Below are positions 33,039-41,439 of a DNA stretch of 64,000 nt, in pieces. The stretch lies in contig NZ_KK073874.1 in NCBI RefSeq assembly GCF_000585375.1, forward strand, positions 558,001 to 622,000. The letters run 5' to 3'. The translations under genes and the position numbers were made by a program. The DNA is from Cryptosporangium arvum DSM 44712. Lineage in GTDB: Bacteria; Actinomycetota; Actinomycetes; Mycobacteriales; Cryptosporangiaceae. The notes beneath the pieces were generated by a model, which was not told where the DNA came from, searched no databases, and worked only from the letters and a program-made list of their open reading frames with translations. Each line of letters starts with the position of its first letter. Position 1 is the stretch's first letter.

Positions 33039-33226
33039 GGGTGCCTCCTGGGCGTTTCGCTGGTCGCGGGTCGGGCTCCTCCGCAGCGGCGGTTCTTCGT
33101 CGCGCTGCTGCGGCGGCCGGGGTACGGACGGTGGGCGGCGGTGCTGGTGCGCTCGGATTCCGCGCTGAAGGAGCCGCTCTCGTCCCAGAAATAGACGGTG
33201 GCGTACTCCAGATAGTCGTTGCTCAT
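33035..33226 (-). CDS. 63-residue hypothetical protein, first gene of a coupled pair
   Basis: MSNDYLEYATVYFWDESGSFSAESERTSTAAHRPYPGRRSSATKNRRCGGARPATSETPRRHP. Ordered start and Arg/Pro/Ser-rich end. The ATG at 33226 is preceded by AGGAGGACC (~5 nt), and the stop overlaps the next gene's GTG. The paired small-gene layout is like some mobile or toxin-antitoxin cassettes, but no signature was recognised. Confidence 0.6.
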   Translation of the reverse strand: MSNDYLEYATVYFWDESGSFSAESERTSTAAHRPYPGRRSSATKNRRCGGARPATSETPRRHP

Positions 33227-33386
33227 CGGTCCTCCTGCACGGGTCCCAAGCCGGGAGTTGCAAGAGAACTGTGACCCACGATCCGGCCGGATGTGATTAC
33301 CGGTCGGATTTTCGCGATACCTGTGGGTATCCGGTGCCGATCTCACCTGAGCGCAGTGGTCAGGTCGTGACCACACATGAGACCTA

Positions 33387-33403
33387 TGCTACATTTCGTA
33401 GCA
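33387..33403. promoter_or_regulatory. Inverted repeat TGCTAC-N5-GTAGCA
   Basis: TGCTACATTTCGTAGCA in a 403-nt gap between the divergent 63-residue gene and the HAD gene. Dyad of this size and AT centre is typical of an operator (BlaI- or GntR-like); the regulator is unknown. Confidence 0.4.
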
Positions 33404-33563
33404 AATGCCCGTTTCTTGGGTAGGGTCCCGGTCTTCGCCCAGCTCAGGACGGTCGTTCCGGCTCCTCGGGTAGCGGCAGACAAGTGGGTCGTGGCTACTC
33501 GGGACGGCGGCGTCGCCTGGTCCGCAACGTGGCGGACCTCGGAGGGGCGTGCGGCGTCGCAGA

Positions 33564-33611
33564 GGAGGCGCGGCAGGCGGGCGCAGCTGACCGCCTCCCT
33601 GCCGCGCCTCC
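33564..33611 (+). other. Long perfect hairpin ahead of the HAD hydrolase gene
   Basis: GGAGGCGCGGCAGG (33564-33577) pairs perfectly with CCTGCCGCGCCTCC (33598-33611) around a 20-nt loop. It ends 10-18 nt before the candidate starts of the HAD gene and could either end an upstream transcript or mask the start. The rest of the 403-nt gap (33227-33629) holds no gene I can support. Confidence 0.55.
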
Positions 33612-33629
33612 GACGATACGTTGGGAAAC

Positions 33630-34244
33630 GTGGCACTCCCTGCGCCGGTGATCGGCTTCGACCTCGACATGACCCTGATCGACAGTCGCCCGGGTATCGG
33701 CGCGGTGTACGAGGCGCTGTCCGCCGAGACGGGGGTGCACGTCGACACCGCGCTCGTCACGTCGCGGCTGGGGCCACCGCTGCCGGTCGAGCTCGCGAAC
33801 TGGTTCCCCGCGGACCAGGTGCCGGCGATGGTCGACCGCTACCGGGCGCTCTACCCCGCGCTGGCCGTCACGCCGACGATCGCGCTCCCCGGCGCCCTGG
33901 ACGCGCTGCGCGCGGTGCACGCGCTCGGCGGCAGCACGGTCGTCGTCACGAGCAAGTTCGCGCCGAACGCGCAGCTGCACGTCGAGCACCTCGGGCTTCC
34001 GGTCGACGACATCGTCGGGAACGTGTACGCGGCCGGCAAGGGCCCCGCGCTGGCCGAGCGGGGAGCCGTCGTCTACGTCGGGGACCACACCGCGGACATC
34101 GCCGCGGCCAGGGCCGGGGGAGCGGTGGCCGTGGCGGTCGCGTCCGGCCCGTTCGATGCCGACGCCCTGCGCGCGGGCGGCGCGGACGTGGTGCTCGAGA
34201 GCCTCACCGAGTTCCCGGACTGGCTGAAAGCTAGTCGCGGGTAG
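33630..34244 (+). CDS. HAD-superfamily phosphatase
   Basis: 204 residues from GTG 33630 (TTG 33621 also possible). The nucleophile motif I is GFDLDMTLID (Asp11 nucleophile, Asp13), motif III Lys is in VVVTSKFAPN, and motif IV is VGDHTADIAAARAGG. It is of the phosphoglycolate phosphatase-like subgroup with a helical cap (~17-80). It hydrolyses a small phosphorylated metabolite; the substrate is not evident. It overlaps the convergent small membrane-protein gene's end by 14 nt. Confidence 0.85.
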   Translation: MALPAPVIGFDLDMTLIDSRPGIGAVYEALSAETGVHVDTALVTSRLGPPLPVELANWFPADQVPAMVDRYRALYPALAVTPTIALPGALDALRAVHALGGSTVVVTSKFAPNAQLHVEHLGLPVDDIVGNVYAAGKGPALAERGAVVYVGDHTADIAAARAGGAVAVAVASGPFDADALRAGGADVVLESLTEFPDWLKASRG

Positions 34245-34497
34245 CGCGCAGGGCCTCGCGGGCGGCGCGGTTGTTGGCCCGGGCCTGGCGGGTGATGCCC
34301 ACGAGCACGAGCACGAAGCCGAGCGGGCCGAGCATCGTGCCGACCGCGGCGAGCGCCGGCTGCGCCGAGGAACCGGCGAAAAAGGGCAGAAAAACGATGC
34401 CGACGAACACCAGACCGGCGACGAAGCAGGCGGCCCCCACGCGCAGGAACCAGCGCCCGGGCCGCCGCGAGAGCGCGGAAATATCGGTACTCGCCAC
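34231..34497 (-). CDS. Small two-helix membrane protein
   Basis: 88 residues from GTG 34497 (MASTDISALSRRPGRWFLRVG). Two membrane helices (~20-38 and ~52-72) and a basic tail (RQARANNRAAREALRATRD). No family is recognised. The hydrophobic segments and positive-inside pattern support a real inner-membrane protein. The end overlaps the HAD gene by 14 nt. Confidence 0.55.
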   Translation of the reverse strand: MASTDISALSRRPGRWFLRVGAACFVAGLVFVGIVFLPFFAGSSAQPALAAVGTMLGPLGFVLVLVGITRQARANNRAAREALRATRD

Positions 34498-34654
34498 GCG
34501 TACAGCGTACGAGCCGAAACCGCTCCCGAACGGCACCGGGTGACCGGTCCAACTCCGTTGGTTGTGCAGGGCTCGGGTCGCTAGCCTTATCCCGGGGGCA
34601 GGCGGCGCACCGCGGCCCCCGTTTATCGCCACGAGACGAAAACGGGGTCAGGAC

Positions 34655-35041
34655 GTGCCGACCGGCAAGGTGAAGTGGTTCGACCCGGAGCGTGGCTTCG
34701 GATTCCTGGCCCGGGACGAGGGCGGCGACGTGTTCGTCCACAAGGGTGCGTTACCCCAGGGCGTCACCGAGCTGAAGCCCGGTACCCGGGTGGAGTTCGG
34801 CGTCGCGGCCGGTCGCAAGGGCGATCAGGCGCTGTCCGTGCGCGTCGTCGACCCGCTGCCCTCGCTGGTGTCGCAGACCCGGCGCCCGGCCGACGAACTG
34901 CACGGCATGGTCGAAGACATGATCAAGGTGCTCGAAGCCCGAGTGCAGCCCGATCTGCGCCGCGGCCGCTACCCCGACCGCAAGGCGTCCCGCAAGATCG
35001 CCGAACTCGTCCACGCGGTAGCCCGCGAACTAGAAGTCTGA
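34655..35041 (+). CDS. Cold-shock-domain protein with C-terminal extension
   Basis: 128 residues. The N-terminal cold-shock domain (~1-68) has [29 protein letters not shown] with RNP1 (GFGFLA) and RNP2 (VFVHKGAL). A ~60-residue helical, basic extension follows ([50 protein letters not shown]), seen in a distinct actinobacterial group. It probably binds RNA or DNA; the extension may mediate partner contacts. GTG start (34655) with AGGA close upstream. The single-gene unit ends at a hairpin at 35056. Confidence 0.9.
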   Translation: MPTGKVKWFDPERGFGFLARDEGGDVFVHKGALPQGVTELKPGTRVEFGVAAGRKGDQALSVRVVDPLPSLVSQTRRPADELHGMVEDMIKVLEARVQPDLRRGRYPDRKASRKIAELVHAVARELEV

Positions 35042-35055
35042 GGGCGGCCCGCGCG

Positions 35056-35073
35056 AAGCGCTCAGCGCTTTTT
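35056..35073 (+). terminator. Hairpin with U-run after the second cold-shock gene
   Basis: AAGCGC-TCA-GCGCTT followed by TTT, nested inside GGGCGGC...GCCGCCC. It overlaps the stop of the convergent membrane-protein gene. Confidence 0.55.
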
Positions 35074-37053
35074 GCCGCCCGGCGGGGGCGGTAGTGCCGG
35101 CGGCGTCGGGATCTGGGCAGCGGGGAGCACGACCACCTCGATCTTCAGGTCCGGGCGCCGTTTCGCGAGCGCGCGCAGGCCGGTGACCAGGTCGTCCCGG
35201 GAGACGACGAACCGCACCGGCCGCGGGCTCACCTCGGCGACGTGCTCGAGCGTCGCCATCTCCTTCGAGCCGTTGATGCCGCTGACCGGCCGCGCCGCCT
35301 CGCCGCCCTGGCGTCGGAAGCCGGCCAGGTACAGCGACGGCGTGTAGAGCCGGTAGGCGCTGATCACGAGCGTCACCCGGCCGTCGTCGCCGTTCGGGAA
35401 CCGCCGGTACGCGTTCACCGCCGACTTGCCGTCGTTCGGCCGCCAGAGCTTGTCGCCGTGGAACGCGCGCCCCCGGCTGGTGCCGGCGTCCGGCTCGGTG
35501 ACCCCACCCCGTTCGGACGTGCGGGTCATCAGCATCCGATCGGGCATCAGCAGCCCGTAGGCGAACGCCGCGACCACCACCGACGCGCCGGCCGGGAGCG
35601 CGAAGGCGGCCAGCCGGCGCAGCGCCGCCGCGGCACCGCCCTGCCCGGCCCCCCAGCTGAACGGGTCGCGGGGCAGCAGCAGCGCGATCGCGCCGAACCC
35701 GACGAAGCACGCGATGAGCACCCCGTGGATGGCCTTCTCGAAGTAGTACGAGACGCCACCGGTGTTGGCGAGCTGGTAGCCGCCGATCGCGAACACCATC
35801 AGCCCGCTCAGCACCACCTGCGCGCTCACCGACCGCCAGATCGGGATCCGCCGCCCGGTGCGGGTGAGCGACCCGAGCAGCACGAGCGCGACGAGCGCGA
35901 CGACGAGCCGCTGATCGACCTCCGGGATACCGACGTCGGGAATCAGCGCCTGGGTGGGCGAGACGCCCGAGCGCAGCGACAACACCGGCCAGACGAGCAC
36001 GAGCGGCACGGCCGGTACCGCGATCGCCAGCGGGCCGAGCCGCCACGGCCCCCGCGTCCGGGAGCGGGCGTAGACGAGCGCCCAGACCAGCACCGCGGCC
36101 CCGGCGACGGGCAGGAAGAAGTAGTACGTGAAGCTGACGCCGACCAGGCCGGCCGCCAGTAGCAGCATCTGCTCCCGCGCGCCCCGCACCGGCCGTGCCG
36201 AGAGCGCGAACACCACCGCCAGCAGCGCCAGCCCGAGCGCCTCGCTCGGGTAACCCCGGTCGAACAGCGAGACCAGGTACCCGCCGCCGGTGCACCCCAC
36301 CACCACGGCGACCGCGGCGACCAGCCGCCAGCCGCGCAGCGCCGGGCCTGCGACCCAGCGCAACGCCCAGACCAGCGTGAACGCGAGAATGCCGTAGCCG
36401 ACGAGGTTCCAGGCCAGGTAGTGGTCGAACGCGACGAGCCCGTTCCCGAGATCGGTGGACGACCGCGCGAAGTTGTCCATCAGCGCGCTGACCAGGTGCG
36501 AGGACTGCGGGTAGTCGACGACCCCGGGAATCACCTGGCGGGCGACCTCGTCGCGGTGGAACGGCAGGTACCCGCCGACCGACCGGATCGTGTCGAAGAT
36601 CGTGAAGTGACGGGCCAGGTCCTCGGCCCCGATCATCATCGCCAGCCGCTCGGCGGCCGGCTTGCCCCAGAACGAGGACCAGAGGAACACCGCAGGCGCG
36701 ACGCCGCCCAGCACCAGCAGCGCGTCGCTCCAGGTGATCTTCAGCGGGAGCCGTGGCACCCGCCGGCTGATCAGCGCGGCGGCGATCAGGCCCAGGAACC
36801 CGGCCCGGGCCACCGCGACCGGGTCGAGACCCCACGGCCAGACCGAGAACACCAGCCCGGCCGCGCTGACCAGCCCCAGGAACAGGAACAACGCCAGCGC
36901 GACGCGGTCGAGCAGCGTCGTCCCGACGCGCAGCAGCGACGCGATGCCCAGCACGAGCAGGACCGGCAGGACGGCGTCGACCCGCAGTGCGTGGGTGGCC
37001 CAGGGCAGAAGCCAGGCGACCGGGATCGCGAGAACCGGTGCTGCTCTCTTCAC
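35062..37053 (-). CDS. Large polytopic membrane protein, glycosyltransferase-C-like
   Basis: 663 residues with about twelve to fourteen hydrophobic helices (from ~5 to ~500) and a ~150-residue hydrophilic C-terminal part ending PPALPPPPGGKKR. The layout and conserved AARHFTIFDTIRSVGGYLPFHRDE segment (~145-168) in the first large loop resemble GT-C or DUF2142-type membrane glycosyltransferases, but no catalytic motif is certain. The last gene of the leftward set with mqnD, mqnB, the DUF2771 lipoprotein and an MFS carrier, 51 nt downstream of mqnD. Function unknown. Confidence 0.7.
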   Translation of the reverse strand: MKRAAPVLAIPVAWLLPWATHALRVDAVLPVLLVLGIASLLRVGTTLLDRVALALFLFLGLVSAAGLVFSVWPWGLDPVAVARAGFLGLIAAALISRRVPRLPLKITWSDALLVLGGVAPAVFLWSSFWGKPAAERLAMMIGAEDLARHFTIFDTIRSVGGYLPFHRDEVARQVIPGVVDYPQSSHLVSALMDNFARSSTDLGNGLVAFDHYLAWNLVGYGILAFTLVWALRWVAGPALRGWRLVAAVAVVVGCTGGGYLVSLFDRGYPSEALGLALLAVVFALSARPVRGAREQMLLLAAGLVGVSFTYYFFLPVAGAAVLVWALVYARSRTRGPWRLGPLAIAVPAVPLVLVWPVLSLRSGVSPTQALIPDVGIPEVDQRLVVALVALVLLGSLTRTGRRIPIWRSVSAQVVLSGLMVFAIGGYQLANTGGVSYYFEKAIHGVLIACFVGFGAIALLLPRDPFSWGAGQGGAAAALRRLAAFALPAGASVVVAAFAYGLLMPDRMLMTRTSERGGVTEPDAGTSRGRAFHGDKLWRPNDGKSAVNAYRRFPNGDDGRVTLVISAYRLYTPSLYLAGFRRQGGEAARPVSGINGSKEMATLEHVAEVSPRPVRFVVSRDDLVTGLRALAKRRPDLKIEVVVLPAAQIPTPPALPPPPGGKKR

Positions 37054-37104
37054 TGCTACTCCGCGATCGTCGGTCAGGATGCGTAGGCAGGTAACACCGT
37101 GTAG

Positions 37105-37935
37105 CTAAACAGCGGTCAACCGAGGGATGGCCACCGGGGGAACCAATCCGGCCCCGGCGGCTCGACCGAGCAGCGCGTCCACCGCCGCGTAGCCATCGGT
37201 ACCCAGATCGCGGGTGAACTCGTTCACGTACAGCCCGATGTGCTGGTCGACGACGTCGTCCTCCATCTCCTGCGCGTGTTCGAGCACGTAGCCGCGGCTC
37301 GCGCCCGGATCGGCCCACGCGGCCTCCACCGAGGCGCGGACGAGCTTGGCCGCGGCCGCGGGTGTGATGCCGGTGCGGGCCTCGAGGTCCTTGCGGGCCA
37401 GGATCGCGCCCAGCGGGATCGGCAGGCCGGTGGTGGACTCCCACCAGTCGCCGAGGTCGGCCGCGGCGTGCAGCCCGTACCGCTGGTAGGTGAACCGGGC
37501 CTCGTGGATCACCAGCCCGGCGTCGACCTCGCCGGCCGCGACGGCCGGCATGATCTCGTGGAACGGCCGGACGACGACCCGGGCCGGCGGGCGCTCCGCC
37601 GACCAGAACCGGAACAGCAGGTAGGCCGTCGTGCGGTCGCCGGGGACGGCGACGGTCTTGCCCTCGACGGAGTCCGAGCCGGTGGTGAGCACCAGCGGGC
37701 CGCAGCCGCGACCGAGCGCCCCGCCGCAGGGCAGCAGCGTGTACTTGTCCAGCAGCCACGGCAGCGCCGCGTAGGACACCTTCACCAGGTCGTACTCGCC
37801 GCGCTCGGCGGCGCCGTTCGTCACGTCGACGTCGGCGAAGTCGACGGTGACCGGCGGCGCTCCCGGCACCAGGCCGTGCACCAGCGCGTGGAAGACGAAC
37901 GTGTCGTTGGGGCAGGGGGAGAACGCCATCCGCAT
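37105..37935 (-). CDS. mqnD: 1,4-dihydroxy-6-naphthoate synthase MqnD
   Basis: 276 residues, intact. It converts cyclic dehypoxanthinylfutalosine to 1,4-dihydroxy-6-naphthoate in the futalosine route to menaquinone. The N-terminus MRMAFSPCPNDTFVFHALVHG carries the family signature SPCPNDTF, and the fold is periplasmic-binding-like, with KVSYAALPW (~52-60) and VIHEARFTYQRYGL (~133-146). It sits 23 nt after mqnB, as expected for the pathway. ATG 37935. Confidence 0.93.
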   Translation of the reverse strand: MRMAFSPCPNDTFVFHALVHGLVPGAPPVTVDFADVDVTNGAAERGEYDLVKVSYAALPWLLDKYTLLPCGGALGRGCGPLVLTTGSDSVEGKTVAVPGDRTTAYLLFRFWSAERPPARVVVRPFHEIMPAVAAGEVDAGLVIHEARFTYQRYGLHAAADLGDWWESTTGLPIPLGAILARKDLEARTGITPAAAAKLVRASVEAAWADPGASRGYVLEHAQEMEDDVVDQHIGLYVNEFTRDLGTDGYAAVDALLGRAAGAGLVPPVAIPRLTAV

Positions 37936-37958
37936 GGCGCCAACGGTAGCCGTCGGCG

Positions 37959-38561
37959 CTAGGTGAGCGCCGTCACCGCTGTCCGCAGGGCTTCGAACGC
38001 AGCCGGGATGTCCCAGGCGCTGCGGTCGCGGCGGCCGATCACGTTGCTCACCGCGCGCACCTCCGCCCAGCGGACACCGGCGGCCCGGGCCGCCCAGGCC
38101 ACGCCGTACCCCTCCATCGCCTCCGCGACCGCGGACGGGTGCACGGCGGCCAGCTCGTCGCCGCGCCGATCGGTGCCGGTCATCGTCGACAACGTCAGGA
38201 TCTCGCCGGTGAGCGCGGGGACGCCGGCGGCTCCGAGGGTGTCGGTGACCCAGCGACCGCCGGTCGAGGCCAGCGCGTCGCCGCCGGCCAGGCCCAGCCC
38301 GGACAGGTCGAGGAACCCCTCGTCGGTCGCGGCGCCCAGGTCGGCCCAGCGCACCGTGCTGGCGACGACGACCGAGCCGATCGGTGCCCGGCCGCTGAAC
38401 CCACCGGCGAGTCCGGCCGACACGACCAGGTCGTACTCATTGGCGGCGAGGGCCATGGCGGTGCTCACCGCGGCGGCGACCGGGCCCACCCCGCCGACCA
38501 GGCCGGTGACGCCGGCCGCGTCCAGTTCGGCCCGGACCGCGGTGACGACCAGGACGCGCAT
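37959..38561 (-). CDS. mqnB: Futalosine hydrolase MqnB
   Basis: 200 residues. It cleaves futalosine to dehypoxanthine futalosine and hypoxanthine, upstream of MqnD in menaquinone synthesis. It belongs to the nucleoside phosphorylase/MTAN fold: VVSAGLAGGFSGRAPIGSVVVAS (~48-68) and EAMEGYGVAWAARAAGVRWAEVRAVSNVIGRRDR (~145-178), which includes the ribose-binding ME.EG and catalytic Asp regions. The start ATG overlaps the lipoprotein stop (ATGA at 38561), so they are co-translated. Confidence 0.92.
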   Translation of the reverse strand: MRVLVVTAVRAELDAAGVTGLVGGVGPVAAAVSTAMALAANEYDLVVSAGLAGGFSGRAPIGSVVVASTVRWADLGAATDEGFLDLSGLGLAGGDALASTGGRWVTDTLGAAGVPALTGEILTLSTMTGTDRRGDELAAVHPSAVAEAMEGYGVAWAARAAGVRWAEVRAVSNVIGRRDRSAWDIPAAFEALRTAVTALT

Positions 38562-39028
38562 CAGTCGACGTCGAGCACGAACCGCCAGAGCCCGCGCGCC
38601 TTCTCCGCGTTCTCACCCGGGTGCAGCGCGAGCAGTTCGAGCACGTAGGTGCTGCCGCCGGAGGCGTCGGTGGGCACCGTGAAGCGGATCCAGCTGGTGC
38701 CCTTGCGGACGAACGACACCGGCGCGAGGTTGCCGTCGGAGCTGGCCAACGCGGCCGTCCAGCCGTCCTCGCCGACCGTGGGGGGCACGTCCACCTGCAC
38801 GGTGGCGCCCGGCCGGACGTCGATGCGGCCCGCGTTCGACGGACCGGCCTTGCAGTCGTCGCCGGGGGCGGACCCGTTGAACGTGCCGTTCTCGAAGCAC
38901 CAGGCCGTGGCCTCGCCGCCGGCGGAGTCGCCGCCGCTGGCCACGGTGGCGTAGGGCGCCGGCTTGTCGCAGGCCGCGACGAGTCCGATCGAGGCCGCGG
39001 CCAGGGCAAGGGCGAAGGCACGCTTCAT
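38561..39028 (-). CDS. DUF2771-type lipoprotein
   Basis: 155 residues from ATG 39028 (GTG 39037 is also possible). A signal peptide and lipobox LVAACDK (Cys19-20 after SIGLVAAC) mark a membrane-attached lipoprotein. The mature part carries paired Cys (WCFENG, DDCKAG) and a sandwich-like C-terminal half (TYVLELLALHPGENAEKARGLWRFVLDVD). Function unknown; its overlap with mqnB is the notable context. Confidence 0.82.
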   Translation of the reverse strand: MKRAFALALAAASIGLVAACDKPAPYATVASGGDSAGGEATAWCFENGTFNGSAPGDDCKAGPSNAGRIDVRPGATVQVDVPPTVGEDGWTAALASSDGNLAPVSFVRKGTSWIRFTVPTDASGGSTYVLELLALHPGENAEKARGLWRFVLDVD

Positions 39029-39049
39029 GGAAAGCACAGTAACCGGAGG

Positions 39050-40396
39050 TCAGCGTGCGCCCGACGTCGCCGTCCACTCATTGGCCGGCGCAGTGGCGGG
39101 CGCCACCGAGGCCCGGTGCGCGGCCCACGCCCAGGCGCTCACCCGCAACGTCACCGCCGCGACCACGAGCGCCACCAGGAACAGCCCCCACTGCCCGCTC
39201 ACCGGGATCAGCCCGGCCGCGCCTCCACTCACCCAGGCCAGCTGCTGCATGGTCTCCGAGTGTGCGAACGCGCTGGCCCGGGACTCGTCGGGGAGCCGCT
39301 CCTGGATCACCGCGTCCACCGCGAGCTTCGCCAACCCGCTGGCCAACGCGGTGGCGAACGCCAGCAGCACCAGCGCGGGCAGCGAGTAGAACACCGCGGC
39401 GACCATCGCGCCGAACGCGACCCCGCCCACCGCGATCGCGTCGAGAAGCAGGGGCCTCCGCAGTTTGAGGCGGGTGCCGATGAGCGTCGCGACGAACGCG
39501 CCGCAGGCCAGCGCGGCCACCACCGTGCCCAGCGCGGCCAGCGGCGCGAGCAGCAGGTCGTCGGTGCGGACCCGGAACGCCATGAACAGCGCGAGGAAGC
39601 CATACACCGCCCGGAGCGTGCCGCCCGCGGTGATCGCGGCCCATACCGGCAGGTTCCAGAGCCGGAGTGCCTCTTTGTGCGCGAGCAGCGCGAACACCCG
39701 GGGGAGCACCTCGGGCTTGTCCGAGTCGACGCCGGCCGGCAAGCGCAGCGAGAGCACCATTCCGACGAGGAACACGACCGTGGCCAGGCGCAGCGACCAG
39801 CCGGCCCCGAACTGCGCGAGCGCGGCCCCGATTCCGCCGGCCAGCGCGCCGAAGACCGTTCCGGCCAGCGATCCGCGTGCGTTCGCCTCCACCAGCGTGA
39901 TGCGTGGTGGCAGCAGCCGGGGTACCGCGGCCGAGCGGGCCACACCGTACGACTTCGACATCACCAGCACGCCGAACGCCGCCGGATAGAGCACCCAGCT
40001 GTCGAGTTGGTCGGCGATCGCGTACGCCAGGAATCCGCGGGCCAGCATCGTCGTGGCCAGCGCGTACCGCCGCCCGTGCCGGAACCGGTCGAGTACCGGC
40101 CCGACCAGCGGAGCCAGCAGCGCGAACGGCGCCATCGTGACGAGCAGGTAGAGCGCGACCCGCACCCGGGCCTCACCCACCGGGACGCTGAAGAAGATCG
40201 TGCCGGCCAGCCCGACCGCGACCAGGGCGTCGCCGGCACACGACAACGCGTGCAGGTCGAACATCCGGTGCAGACCGGTCTCGTCGGCGCCGTCGGCGTT
40301 GCGGGCCCTCTTCACACGGGACCACGCGGTCACAAAGGGGCGCCGTGAGCCCTTCCGCGCCTCGCTGTCCGCTACCACGCATCCATCGTTACCCAC
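39050..40396 (-). CDS. MFS transporter
   Basis: 448 residues with twelve predicted helices. The A-loop region reads PVLDRFRHGRRYALA (~104-118, a degenerate GDRxGRR). A ~40-residue hydrophilic N-terminal extension precedes the first helix. GTG start at 40396 with AGGGG about 6 nt ahead. It heads the leftward mqn set, 21 nt from the lipoprotein start, so it may serve an as-yet unassigned solute or be only co-transcribed. An inverted repeat lies upstream (40406-40425). Confidence 0.85.
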   Translation of the reverse strand: MGNDGCVVADSEARKGSRRPFVTAWSRVKRARNADGADETGLHRMFDLHALSCAGDALVAVGLAGTIFFSVPVGEARVRVALYLLVTMAPFALLAPLVGPVLDRFRHGRRYALATTMLARGFLAYAIADQLDSWVLYPAAFGVLVMSKSYGVARSAAVPRLLPPRITLVEANARGSLAGTVFGALAGGIGAALAQFGAGWSLRLATVVFLVGMVLSLRLPAGVDSDKPEVLPRVFALLAHKEALRLWNLPVWAAITAGGTLRAVYGFLALFMAFRVRTDDLLLAPLAALGTVVAALACGAFVATLIGTRLKLRRPLLLDAIAVGGVAFGAMVAAVFYSLPALVLLAFATALASGLAKLAVDAVIQERLPDESRASAFAHSETMQQLAWVSGGAAGLIPVSGQWGLFLVALVVAAVTLRVSAWAWAAHRASVAPATAPANEWTATSGAR

Positions 40397-40405
40397 CCGA
40401 GGCCC

Positions 40406-40425
40406 CTGCAGTCACCTCACTGCAG
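40406..40425. promoter_or_regulatory. Inverted repeat CTGCAGT-N6-ACTGCAG
   Basis: 7-bp arms in the 137-nt divergent gap, starting just upstream of the ribosome site of the leftward MFS gene. It could be an operator for the mqn set or for the DUF3027 operon. Confidence 0.4.
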
Positions 40426-40533
40426 AGGGTTCATCCGTCCGGACGATCTTTCGGAGATTGAGTTCAAGCGCGAAACTGCACTACACGCCGATACGGCACC
40501 GTGGTTCTCGCCTTCCGGGGCGCGTGAGGAAGA

Positions 40534-41439
40534 ATGAGTAATGTGACGACCCGCACGGTGAACCGTCCAGGTGCCGTACCCCCACTGGAGTCTGTGGTGA
40601 CCGGGAACCCAGAGGCCACTGACCAACCTCGGCCTGCGCGCCGGGCATCTCGTGCTGTCAAACTCGACGCTGTCTGTGCCCAGGCGACCGACTTGGCCCT
40701 CGACGCGGCCCGGGAGGTCGGCCACGAGATGGTCGGCGAGCCGGTCGGCGTCAGCGCCGACGGCGAGCGGCTGGTCACCCATCGGTTCGCGGCCCTGCAG
40801 CCGGGTTACTCCGGCTGGTACTGGACGGTCACGCTCGCGCGCGCCCCGCGTTCGAAGCACGTGACGATCAGCGAGGTCGCGCTGCTGCCGGGTTCCGACG
40901 CTCTGCTCGCGCCGGAGTGGGTGCCGTGGAGCGAGCGGCTGCGCCCGGGTGACCTCGGCGTCGGTGACCTGCTGCCGACCGCGCCCGACGACGACCGGCT
41001 GGTGCCGGGGTACGTGCTCTCCGACGACCCCGAGCTCATGGAGGTCGAGTACGAGATCGGCTTCGGCCGCCCGCGGGTGATGGGCCGGCTCGGTCGCGAA
41101 GAGACCGCCGAGCGCTGGCACACCAGCCGCTCCGGCCCGGAGAGCGACATCGCGAAAGCCGCTCCGGCCCGCTGCGGCACGTGCGGCTTCTACCTGCAGC
41201 TGGCCGGTTCGCTCGGTGCGGTGTTCGGGGCGTGCGGCAACCTGTTTGCGCCCGACGACGGCCGGGTCGTCTCGGCCGACCACGGCTGCGGCGCCCACTC
41301 CGAGGCCCTGGTCGAGCCGGCTCCGCCGGTGCCGCCGGCGCCGATGGCGCTCGACGACGATCTCGAGGTCATCCGCACCGTGCACACGCCGGGCTCGGTG
41401 GAGGACTCCGCCGACGCGGAGCCGCTCGGGCACGGGTGA
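40534..41439 (+). CDS. DUF3027 protein
   Basis: 301 residues. The conserved DUF3027 core (~45-245) contains AGHEMVGEPVGV-like sequence (EVGHEMVGEPVGVSADGERLVTHRF), GYSGWYWTVTLARAPRSKHVTISEV and a Cys pair RCGTCGFYL (~215-225) plus ACGNLFAP, suggesting metal binding. Widespread in actinobacteria with unknown function. The stop overlaps the next gene's start (TGATG, 41437-41441), and it opens a three-gene operon with an Hsp90-like ATPase and a membrane beta-propeller protein. Confidence 0.88.
   Translation: MSNVTTRTVNRPGAVPPLESVVTGNPEATDQPRPARRASRAVKLDAVCAQATDLALDAAREVGHEMVGEPVGVSADGERLVTHRFAALQPGYSGWYWTVTLARAPRSKHVTISEVALLPGSDALLAPEWVPWSERLRPGDLGVGDLLPTAPDDDRLVPGYVLSDDPELMEVEYEIGFGRPRVMGRLGREETAERWHTSRSGPESDIAKAAPARCGTCGFYLQLAGSLGAVFGACGNLFAPDDGRVVSADHGCGAHSEALVEPAPPVPPAPMALDDDLEVIRTVHTPGSVEDSADAEPLGHG

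Noticed and set aside
35030-37759. A 909-codon open frame overlapping the membrane-protein and mqnD genes
   Set aside because: Shifted-frame shadow of high-GC coding DNA; the in-frame products on the same strand (663-residue membrane protein and MqnD) are clear.
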